Below are positions 1-5,067 of a stretch of 5,067 nucleotides of DNA, piece after piece. The notes beneath the pieces are model-generated. The model did no database searches, was not told the origin of the DNA, and worked only from the letters and a program-made list of their open reading frames with translations. Numbering within the stretch: the stretch's first letter is position 1; every line of letters begins with the position of its first letter. The position numbers and the translations under genes were made by a program. Source of the stretch: an uncultured Eubacteriales bacterium (GTDB lineage Bacteria; Bacillota; Clostridia; Oscillospirales; CAG-272); NCBI GenBank assembly GCA_949878535.1, contig CATLAS010000094.1, positions 1 through 5,067 of the forward strand, in the 5' to 3' direction.

Positions 1-1052
1 AGTCCGGAACCAATTACGCAAAGACGTCCGGTAACAGCAGCCGTACCGGTGCGGACATCCGCTTCTCCAGGGGTATAATCAAAGTGGAACCAGCCCTCAT
101 CCCCCGGTACAATTCCTTTCGCACGCAATACCATGCCAAACCGGCTTTCGTTGGAAAGATCGTTCAAAATTTTTTCAAGTTTTTCACGGGAATAATGTGC
201 TGCAGTCTCTTTTCCCCAGCTTACAAACACCTCGTCCGCATGGTGGTGATGCCCGTCTCCATGATCGTGTCCACATCCGCAGGTGCACTCTTCCCCATGG
301 TGATGGTGATGATGTTCATGCGCATCATGATCGTGCCCGCAGCAGCATTCTTCACCGTGGTGATGGTGTTCGTGCCCATCGTGATCATGGTGGTGATGGT
401 GATGTCCGTGGGAACCTTTGCAATGCGGACACACCTCCTCTGCCTCCAGCAAAGGAGCTTGCAGCTGCTCCATCGCCTCCAGAATCTGTTTGCCGGTAAG
501 CTGTGCCCATGGAGTGGTAACGATCAGTGCATCCTGGTTTTTCTCTTTCAGGAGAGAAAGGCAATCGTTGATTTTTCCCTCCGCCATATCGTCCGTATGG
601 CTAAGAACAATCGTTTTTGCATGAATAATCTGGTCGTTGAAAAATTCGCCGAAATTTTTCATATACATTTTACACTTTTTCGCATCTACAACAGTAGTGC
701 ATCCACTGAGTACCAGCCCCTGATCGGAAACGCCCTCCACAGCACGGATTACATCGGACAGCTTGCCCACCCCGGAAGGTTCAATCAAAATCCGATCCGG
801 CGCATAATCTTTATATACCTGCATCAAGGCGGTACTGAAATCTCCCACTAGTGAGCAACAGATGCAGCCTGCATTCATCTCACGTACCTGGACCCCGGCT
901 TCCTGCAAAAATCCGCCGTCGATGCTGATATCGCCGAATTCGTTTTCAATAATCACCAGTTTTTCCCCAACATACGCTTCGGCAATCAGTTTTTTGATCA
1001 GTGTGGTTTTTCCCGCACCGAGAAATCCGGAAAAAAGATCTATTTTCGTCAT
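1..1052 (-). CDS. CobW/COG0523-family GTPase with His/Cys-rich metal-binding insert (3' end outside window)
   Basis: This is a G3E-family P-loop GTPase of the CobW/YjiA/ZNG1 group, which load or traffic metals (Zn, Co, Ni) to client proteins in the cytoplasm. The frame is open for 350 residues to the window edge. Visible motifs are Walker A GFLGAGKTT (9-17), ENEFGD (36-41), the family's metal site GCICC (62-66), EPSG (91-94) and SHTD (151-154) in the place of NKxD. CPHC (208-211) is followed by a His-rich insert to residue 271. The CobW C-terminal domain starts near 272, with the typical stretches LRAKGIV, FDYTPGE and TGRLCVIGS; probably only a short tail is missing. The ATG start is supported by GGGAGG seven bases upstream. 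The gene stands alone, with its own promoter at 1139-1167. Family assignment is firm. Metal identity and client are not visible; zinc, nickel or cobalt handling is inference. Confidence 0.93.
   Translation of the reverse strand, partial: MTKIDLFSGFLGAGKTTLIKKLIAEAYVGEKLVIIENEFGDISIDGGFLQEAGVQVREMNAGCICCSLVGDFSTALMQVYKDYAPDRILIEPSGVGKLSDVIRAVEGVSDQGLVLSGCTTVVDAKKCKMYMKNFGEFFNDQIIHAKTIVLSHTDDMAEGKINDCLSLLKEKNQDALIVTTPWAQLTGKQILEAMEQLQAPLLEAEEVCPHCKGSHGHHHHHHDHDGHEHHHHGEECCCGHDHDAHEHHHHHHGEECTCGCGHDHGDGHHHHADEVFVSWGKETAAHYSREKLEKILNDLSNESRFGMVLRAKGIVPGDEGWFHFDYTPGEADVRTGTAAVTGRLCVIGSG
240..389 (-). repeat. in-frame tandem repeat coding for the His/Cys-rich insert
   Basis: Within the CobW-type gene, residues 222-271 form three tandem units. 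Unit A (222-239) reads HDHDGHEHHHHGEECCCG. Unit B (240-261) starts HDHDAHE, then has six His, GEEC and further Cys. Unit C (262-271) is a short HDHGDGHHHH. With the preceding CPHC and six-His run, residues 208-271 hold 29 His and 8 Cys. The DNA is correspondingly repetitive (ATG/GTG triplets on the plus strand), which favours slippage and variation in unit number. His-rich loops between the GTPase and C-terminal domains are known in COG0523 proteins and are thought to bind or buffer metal. The alternating His and Cys blocks suggest several binding sites, but that is inference. Confidence 0.85.
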
Positions 1053-1138
1053 TGTAAAACCTCCCAACCTGCTGCTACTGTTCGAGCATACAGGATTACC
1101 TTCATATCTGTACAGCTTTTCACTGCACCATAATAGAT

Positions 1139-1167
1139 ATTGTATCACTTTCTACCGGACAATGCAA
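1139..1167 (-). promoter_or_regulatory. sigma-A-type promoter for the CobW-type gene
   Basis: Read on the minus strand, TTGCAT (-35, at 1162-1167) and TACAAT (-10, at 1139-1144) are separated by exactly 17 bases. The -10 is preceded by TGA, giving an extended -10 (TGnTACAAT). Transcription would start near 1131-1133, leaving a leader of about 80 nt before the ATG at 1052. No other promoter of this quality was seen in the gap. No clear Zur-like or other operator palindrome overlaps it, so metal control cannot be claimed from sequence. Confidence 0.65.
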
Positions 1168-1257
1168 GATGCCCGATAATTTTAATGATACTACTGCAAT
1201 AAGCTTTCCCCCAGTAGAAAGAGATAACATATCGTTAGATTTCACCAAATTCCATAT

Positions 1258-1445
1258 GCCTCCCTTGTGCAAAGGGAGGTGGCACAGCCAAGCGCAGCGA
1301 TTGTGACGGAGGGATTGTCTAAACAATGCTGCCGATTTATAAATACTACAAAATGATCGTATTACAATCCCCCACCCGCTACGCGGGAGCCCCCTTTGCA
1401 CAAGGGGGCCTTTTGAGGAGGGTGCGCAACCCGGAGAGATTGTCC
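1258..1445. repeat. compound inverted-repeat (MITE-like/palindromic) intergenic element
   Basis: Two self-complementary cores face each other. The first, at 1259-1279, has stem CCTCCCTT/AAGGGAGG and loop GTGCA. The second, at 1389-1409, has stem GCCCCCTT/AAGGGGGC. The segments 1258-1279 and 1389-1410 are inverted copies of each other (18 of 22 positions match; 11 central bases identical). Inside them, GGGATTGT (1311-1318) is mirrored by ACAATCCC (1364-1371), and CCCGC/GCGGG (1375-1387) forms a further hairpin. To the right, 1416-1445 looks like a shortened direct copy of the tail at 1274-1320, with GGAGG, a small hairpin and then GATTGTC in both. I recognise the AAGGGAG/CTCCCTT-type core from dispersed repeats in gut Firmicutes genomes, but cannot search here. 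No transposase and no clear target-site duplication are seen. Confidence 0.75.
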
Positions 1446-1471
1446 ACTCACAGAAGCGCTCATAAAGCACA

Positions 1472-1501
1472 AAAAACCTACAGGTTACCCTGTAGGTTTT
1501 T
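1472..1501 (-). terminator. intrinsic terminator of the cmk-plsC-ispH/rpsA operon
   Basis: The arms CCTACAGG and CCTGTAGG enclose a four-base loop, and the flanking A and T runs extend pairing to 13 bp (1472-1484 with 1489-1501). On the minus strand the hairpin starts 7 bases after the TAA of the fusion gene and ends in a run of six T. The symmetry of the A and T runs means it could also stop transcription arriving on the plus strand. Confidence 0.93.
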
Positions 1502-1508
1502 GATTTAC

Positions 1509-3581
1509 TTACTCAGCATCTTCAGCTGCATCAGCATAGCTTTGCGGATTGTCTGTAGAATACACAACTGCGCTTTCTTCCAGATCTGCTGCATCGCCCT
1601 GCTCCTCAGCTTCCTTCTTGTCCTCAATCAAAGCACGCATGGAAAGACTGATCTTCCGGTTCTCATCGTCGATGGCAATTACCTTTGCATCCACGATATC
1701 GCCAACCTTCAGCACCTCTGCGGGTGTTTCAATCTTGTGGTCGGCAATCTGGCTGATGTGAATCAGTCCGTCTGCACCGGGAACCACTTCTGCAAATGCA
1801 CCAAAGGGCATGAGAGAAACGATCTTAACGCTTGCAGTGTCGCCAACGCTGTATTTCTGATTGAAGATGAACCAAGGATCGGTATCCTCTGTCTTATATC
1901 CAAGGGAAATTCTTCCCTTTTCCCGATCCAGTCCCTTTACATAAACCTTGATCATTTCACCCTGGGAAACAACCTCGGAGGGATGACGGATCCGTCTCCA
2001 AGACAGCTCGCTGGTATGTACCATACCGTCAACACCGCCCAAATCTACAAATGCACCATAGCTCGTCAAACTCTTTACAGGACCTTCGTAAATCTGACCG
2101 ATTTCAACCTGATTCCAGAAAGCCTCTTCGCGGGCACGTCTTTCTTCAGCAAGGACTGCACGAATGGACGCAAACGCACGCTTTCTGTCTTCTTTGATTT
2201 CAATGATTTTTACCTTCTGCATGGTTCCAACCAGAGCCTGCAGTGCATCCGGACCTGCATTCTTAGGAACGCCGGACAGAGATGCGGGGATGAACACCCG
2301 AACAGAATTGATGGAGATGATCAGACCGCCCTTCACGCAGTCAACAATCTTTCCTTCCACAACTTCGCCAGATTCATATTTTGCAACGATTTCATGCCAG
2401 TTTTGCTCGGAATCTACCTTTAATTTGTCAAGGGTTGCAATGCCCTCAATATCACTGATCTTAATAACCTTTGCCCGAACTTCGTCACCAATCTTGAACA
2501 TTTCATCCAATTTAGCGGACGGATCATCGGTCAGCTTGTCATGTACAATCACGCCGGTCGTTTTTGTGCCGAGATCCAAAGTGATCTCATTCTGGGACAC
2601 GGATGTAACGACACCGACGACAATATCTCCCGGATTCAATGTTTTCATGGTCTGCTCGAGCAGTTCAGCAAAGTTTTCCATTTGCTCACTCATTGTTTGT
2701 TTAACCTCCTGTATTACACTGAACGGCGTGGATGCGCCGGCAGTAATAGATATGGTGTTACAGCGGCGGGGGATGACCAAATCCCCGATTGAATCTGCAT
2801 TTTCACAAAGATATGTTTCGTGGCAGCGCTTTTTGCAGATCTCATAAAGCTTGGCCGTATTGGAACTGCCCCGGCTTCCAATGACAATAATTGCATCAGA
2901 GGAATCGGCAAGCTGTTCAGCTTCCGTTTGCCTTTCTTCCGTAACATTACATATTGTATCAAAAATCAGAGCATTTGTATATACTTTTTTGATAATTTTC
3001 AAACATTTTTTCCACTCCGACAAATTTTGCGTAGTTTGCGCCGCTACACTGACCTGATATTTTTCATATTTTATCGCTTCCATGGAGGCAATCCACTCTG
3101 ACAGCGCCGCAGCGCTGTCAAACACGCGCCCCTCTCCCCGGCAGCAACTCATAATGCCCTGCACTTCAGGATGATCTGCAGCACCGATTAGGATAAAAAG
3201 CCGGTTCTCGCCGGAATGTGCCGCAGCAATTTCTCGCACTTTCGTCACATATGGACAGGTGCAGTCCAGAACCGTTAAATTTTCATGGCTCTGTGCACAT
3301 GCAAGCAACTGGGACAAATTTTCCCGCACCTCTCCGTGGGCACGGATGATCACAGTGATCCGCTCCCCGCTCTCAGCACGGCGGCAGATATCATCCAGAT
3401 CTCTGGGAGAAATTTCCCCCATTCCTCTGCGCTGTAAATCCGCAACGTAGCCGTCATTATGGATCAGACGTCCCAGCGTATAGATAGCACCGTCTCCCTG
3501 CTCCAGCGCATCCTCTGCTGCTTTCGTAGCACGGCGCACGCCAAAACAAAAGCCCGCGTGCTTTGCAACCTGTATGTTCAT
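1509..3581 (-). CDS. ispH/rpsA: bifunctional IspH (HMBPP reductase) - ribosomal protein S1 fusion
   Basis: The product has 690 residues. Residues 1-295 are IspH, the [4Fe-4S] enzyme that reduces HMBPP to IPP and DMAPP, the last step of the MEP isoprenoid pathway. The three cluster cysteines are Cys12 (GFCFGV), Cys109 (DCTCPYVTKV) and Cys211 (DTICNVTEERQ). His41, His82, HPEV (137-140), SSN (239-241) and TAGAS (280-284) complete the active site, so the enzyme looks intact. Four S1 RNA-binding domains follow, at about 315-387, 402-476, 493-563 and 578-650, then an acidic tail. This fusion is known in Clostridia. The start is set by the conserved IspH N-terminus MNIQVAKHAGFC and by the ATGA overlap with plsC; GGAGG lies 13 bases upstream. 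An in-frame ATG 14 codons earlier (3623) is less likely. The TAA stop is followed directly by the terminator. Confidence 0.96.
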   Translation of the reverse strand: MNIQVAKHAGFCFGVRRATKAAEDALEQGDGAIYTLGRLIHNDGYVADLQRRGMGEISPRDLDDICRRAESGERITVIIRAHGEVRENLSQLLACAQSHENLTVLDCTCPYVTKVREIAAAHSGENRLFILIGAADHPEVQGIMSCCRGEGRVFDSAAALSEWIASMEAIKYEKYQVSVAAQTTQNLSEWKKCLKIIKKVYTNALIFDTICNVTEERQTEAEQLADSSDAIIVIGSRGSSNTAKLYEICKKRCHETYLCENADSIGDLVIPRRCNTISITAGASTPFSVIQEVKQTMSEQMENFAELLEQTMKTLNPGDIVVGVVTSVSQNEITLDLGTKTTGVIVHDKLTDDPSAKLDEMFKIGDEVRAKVIKISDIEGIATLDKLKVDSEQNWHEIVAKYESGEVVEGKIVDCVKGGLIISINSVRVFIPASLSGVPKNAGPDALQALVGTMQKVKIIEIKEDRKRAFASIRAVLAEERRAREEAFWNQVEIGQIYEGPVKSLTSYGAFVDLGGVDGMVHTSELSWRRIRHPSEVVSQGEMIKVYVKGLDREKGRISLGYKTEDTDPWFIFNQKYSVGDTASVKIVSLMPFGAFAEVVPGADGLIHISQIADHKIETPAEVLKVGDIVDAKVIAIDDENRKISLSMRALIEDKKEAEEQGDAADLEESAVVYSTDNPQSYADAAEDAE
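2691..2710 (-). promoter_or_regulatory. possible internal ribosome binding site and start codon for free S1
   Basis: On the minus strand AGGAGG (2705-2710) precedes an in-frame ATG (2691-2693) by 11 bases, exactly where IspH homology ends and S1 begins. The ATG is Met297 of the fusion and opens MSEQMENFAELLEQTM, which reads like a natural S1 N-terminus. The Shine-Dalgarno bases lie in the codons of the IspH C-terminal segment VIQEVKQ. Starting here would give a 394-residue four-domain S1, a normal size for clostridial S1. Whether it is used, or is a relic of two formerly separate genes, cannot be told from sequence. Confidence 0.45.
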
Positions 3582-4201
3582 GCCCTTTCCGTATCCTCCG
3601 CTGCTTTTCCGTCCAATGCACATACTGCCGCGAAAATCTTTTCCGTTGCCGCTTTATACTCCTGTATGCCGCCTTTTTCAAAATCCAGACTTTCATATGG
3701 AAGCACATCACCAACAATCAGTTCCGTTTTCCGGAAGAAGCGCGCCTTGTTGTTTTTTGTCTTAATATATACCGGCACCACATCGCATTTCGTGTGATAT
3801 GTCAGCATACCGGCGCCATGCTTCACCTGCGTTTCTCTGGGATCCACTCCCGGACAGCGGGTCCCCTGAGGAAAAATTCCTACAAGCTGTCCTTCCTCTA
3901 CCAAGCGGATTGTTTTTCGGATCGACGTGACATCCGCACCACCCCGATTGATAGGATACGCACCCAGCGCAGTAATCAGGGAACCAAGCAATGGGACTTT
4001 AAAAAGCTCCTTTTTCGCCATATACCGTACCTGCCGGTTCAGACCTGCTGAAATAATCAATACATCCAACAAGCTGGTATGATTGGCACACAAAATGCAT
4101 CCCCGCTCCTGGGGAAGCTTTTCACTGCCCACAACCTGCACGCGGAATATGGCTCGCAGTGGGCGGGCAAACAATTTGTAAATACTTTGATAAAAGGACA
4201 T
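3578..4201 (-). CDS. plsC: 1-acyl-sn-glycerol-3-phosphate acyltransferase (LPLAT family)
   Basis: PlsC-type enzymes acylate lysophosphatidic acid at sn-2 to give phosphatidic acid, the precursor of membrane phospholipids, at the inner face of the membrane. The 207 residues match a short bacterial PlsC. Motifs in order are NHTSLLD (40-46, the catalytic NHX4D box), the Lys/Arg-rich motif II around KKELFKVPLLG to PINRGG (63-88), FPQGTR (110-115, motif III with Gln where Glu is most common) and VVPVYI (141-146, motif IV with Pro143). No long N-terminal membrane helix is evident; an amphipathic or basic N-terminus (about 1-24) could mediate membrane contact. AGGAGG lies 4 bases before the ATG. The TGA stop overlaps the ispH start as ATGA, implying translational coupling. 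Exact acyl-acceptor preference is inferred from family and length only. Confidence 0.93.
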   Translation of the reverse strand: MSFYQSIYKLFARPLRAIFRVQVVGSEKLPQERGCILCANHTSLLDVLIISAGLNRQVRYMAKKELFKVPLLGSLITALGAYPINRGGADVTSIRKTIRLVEEGQLVGIFPQGTRCPGVDPRETQVKHGAGMLTYHTKCDVVPVYIKTKNNKARFFRKTELIVGDVLPYESLDFEKGGIQEYKAATEKIFAAVCALDGKAAEDTERA

Positions 4202-4232
4202 AGCGCCTCCTCAAAACGGATATGTGTTTACC

Positions 4233-4916
4233 TTATCGCGTTCTCCGCAGTTTTTCCCCGATAATCTCCATTGCCTTTACAAGAGTCTGCTCTGCATCCA
4301 GACCGGAATTGTCAACGAAAATCGCATCGTCTGCCGGAACCGCAGGAGCGATTTCTCTGCTGCTGTCCGCCTTATCCCGCTGGATAACAGCAGCCAACAC
4401 CTCTTCTTCTGTAACCTTTTCCCCTTTTTCTACCATTTCCAGATATCTGCGATGAGCGCGCTTTGCCGGGGACGCTTCCAGAAAAAGCTTTACATCCGCA
4501 TCCGGCATAATCACTGTACCAATGTCCCGACCGTCCATGATTACGTTGCCTTCTCCTGCCATTTTCTTCTGAATCTCCAAAAGAAATTTACGCACGGAAG
4601 GATTCGCAGAAACGGTGGAAGCATACACGGTAACCTCTGGGGTGCGAATCAGCTCCGACACATCTTCCCCGTTCAGAATCACCCGCTGCCCTCCGTCAGT
4701 ATACCGCAGCTGCAGTTGAATCTGAGGCAGGAGCGCTGTGACCTGTAGTCCCGCAGAAGGATCCACTCCCGCCCGCTTTACGTACAGTCCCACCGCACGA
4801 TACAATGCGCCTGTATCCACATATACAAGCCCCATTTCCCGGGCAATTTTTTTTGCCAGCGTACTTTTACCGCTTCCGCTGGGTCCGTCAATTGCAATTC
4901 TGATTTTCTGATTCAT
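4233..4916 (-). CDS. cmk: (d)CMP kinase (cytidylate kinase)
   Basis: This cytoplasmic enzyme phosphorylates CMP and dCMP with ATP, recycling pyrimidine nucleotides. Its 227 residues match the usual Cmk length. Visible are the P-loop GPSGSGKST (11-19), VDTGALYRA (33-41) in the nucleotide-monophosphate-binding region, the Cmk insert domain (about 60-100), MDGRDIGT (127-134), the basic lid segment KRAHRRY (152-158) and RDKADSSREIAP (180-191), which is diagnostic for cytidylate kinases. GAGAGG lies 6 bases before the ATG. It is the first visible gene of the cmk-plsC-ispH/rpsA cluster, with 31 bases to plsC. No promoter can be identified upstream because the sequence changes character within about 20 bases of the start (see the fragment at 4932-5067). 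Confidence 0.96.
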   Translation of the reverse strand: MNQKIRIAIDGPSGSGKSTLAKKIAREMGLVYVDTGALYRAVGLYVKRAGVDPSAGLQVTALLPQIQLQLRYTDGGQRVILNGEDVSELIRTPEVTVYASTVSANPSVRKFLLEIQKKMAGEGNVIMDGRDIGTVIMPDADVKLFLEASPAKRAHRRYLEMVEKGEKVTEEEVLAAVIQRDKADSSREIAPAVPADDAIFVDNSGLDAEQTLVKAMEIIGEKLRRTR

Positions 4917-4931
4917 ATACTACCTCTCTGA

Positions 4932-5067
4932 TTTTTCTTTCCGGTGGCGGCGTCGCTCGAAATCGGAGCCGGACACCCGCAGATTACCTACTACTTCATG
5001 CTGGCAATGGCCGCGCTGTGGCTCAGCGACGGAATCGTGGCCCTGCGCGAAAAACGGCTGCCCGACT
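4932..5067 (+). CDS. internal fragment of a YfhO-like membrane protein; foreign-looking right end
   Basis: The plus-strand frame is open for 45 codons to the window edge. It contains SLEIGAGHPQITYYFMLAMA, then a hydrophobic helix and ALREKRLPD. The pattern HPQITYY, a membrane span and then a basic REKRLP stretch is what I recall from the middle of Bacteroidota YfhO-like proteins, roughly 200 residues in. Such proteins are large, with many membrane spans, and of poorly defined, possibly glycosyl-transfer-related function. An in-frame TGA (4929-4931) closes the frame, so there is no N-terminal part. GC of 4941-5067 is about 65% (82 of 127), against 40% for the preceding 60 bases inside cmk. I take it for a chimeric assembly join or an inserted fragment rather than a complete divergent gene. 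The identification rests on a short peptide recalled from memory. Confidence 0.6.

Larger units (their letters stand above)
1053..1508. other. 456-bp intergenic region without a supported gene
   Basis: This gap lies between the stop of the ispH-rpsA fusion and the start of the CobW-type gene. From the fusion side it contains an intrinsic terminator (1472-1501), a compound palindromic repeat (1258-1445), an AT-rich stretch (about 1180-1257) with only a weak TAAC/GTTA dyad at 1225-1237, a promoter (1139-1167), and an untranslated leader of about 80 nt. I see no tRNA, no recognisable riboswitch and no credible small protein. A 116-codon open frame on the minus strand covers the repeat, but its peptide is just translated repeat. 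Confidence 0.8.

Noticed and set aside
240..407. Triplet-rich repeats that could be taken for a CRISPR-like or microsatellite array.
   Set aside because: There are no spacer-length unique segments. The periodicity is three bases and is explained by the His-coding insert in an intact frame.
84..851. Plus-strand open frame of 255 codons with an apparent multi-span hydrophobic segment (Met/Val-rich).
   Set aside because: It is antisense to the CobW-type gene. The Met/Val runs are the reverse complement of His codons (CAT/CAC read as ATG/GTG), and the minus-strand frame has clear family motifs.
1053..1138. A riboswitch (cobalamin or Ni/Co type) in the leader of the CobW-type gene.
   Set aside because: The leader is too short for a cobalamin riboswitch, and no conserved motif of known metal or cofactor riboswitches could be recognised.
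1225..1237. TAAC/GTTA dyad as a repressor operator.
   Set aside because: The arms are only four bases and lie about 60 bases upstream of the -35, with no match to a known operator. Chance is sufficient.
1120..1470. Minus-strand open frame of 116 codons in the intergenic region.
   Set aside because: Most of it is translation of the palindromic element, and it ends across the candidate promoter and into the leader of the next gene. There is no domain and no good ribosome binding site.
1326..2423. Plus-strand open frame of 365 codons.
   Set aside because: It starts inside the palindromic repeat, crosses the terminator and runs antisense to the S1 domains. There is no recognisable domain and the opposite frame is certain.
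3579..3623. Upstream in-frame ATG (3623) as the start of the IspH-S1 fusion.
   Set aside because: It adds MCIGRKSSGGYGKG, which is not part of IspH, and overlaps the plsC end by 46 bases. The ATG at 3581 matches the family N-terminus and makes the ATGA overlap.
3457..3717. Minus-strand open frame of 86 codons spanning the plsC/ispH boundary, and the plus-strand frames at 3459-4051.
   Set aside because: They lie in other frames of two well-supported genes and show no family motifs.

Overview
The window looks like a core-genome segment of a Gram-positive gut-type Clostridia, probably Oscillospirales/Ruminococcaceae-like. Evidence for this is the gene order cmk-plsC-ispH/rpsA with IspH fused to ribosomal protein S1 (known from Clostridia), strong AGGAGG-type ribosome binding sites, moderate GC, and an intergenic palindromic repeat of a type common in gut Firmicutes. 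Apart from the last ~130 bases, all genes lie on the minus strand.

From right to left (direction of transcription): cytidylate kinase (cmk, 4233-4916), a 1-acylglycerol-3-phosphate acyltransferase-like protein (plsC, 3578-4201), and a bifunctional IspH-S1 fusion (1509-3581). The cmk-plsC gap is 31 nt. plsC and ispH share an ATGA stop/start overlap, so the three genes read as one operon joining nucleotide supply, phospholipid synthesis, isoprenoid synthesis and translation. The operon ends in a strong intrinsic terminator (1472-1501). Inside the fusion, a good Shine-Dalgarno and ATG sit exactly at the IspH/S1 junction, so a free S1 might also be made.

The 456-bp gap that follows (1053-1508) holds the terminator, a compound inverted-repeat element (1258-1445) and a good sigma-A-type promoter (1139-1167). 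That promoter serves a separate gene: a COG0523/CobW-type GTPase (1-1052, cut by the window edge) with a striking His/Cys-rich metal-binding insert made of tandem units.

The right end (about 4932-5067) does not fit the rest. On the plus strand it encodes an internal piece of a YfhO-like multi-membrane-span protein with about 65% GC, starting abruptly beside the cmk ribosome binding site. It looks like Bacteroidota sequence and is best explained by a chimeric assembly join or a recent insertion. I see no defence system, CRISPR array, tRNA or rRNA. The most interesting items are the IspH/S1 internal start, the His/Cys repeat insert, the palindromic element and the foreign-looking right end.
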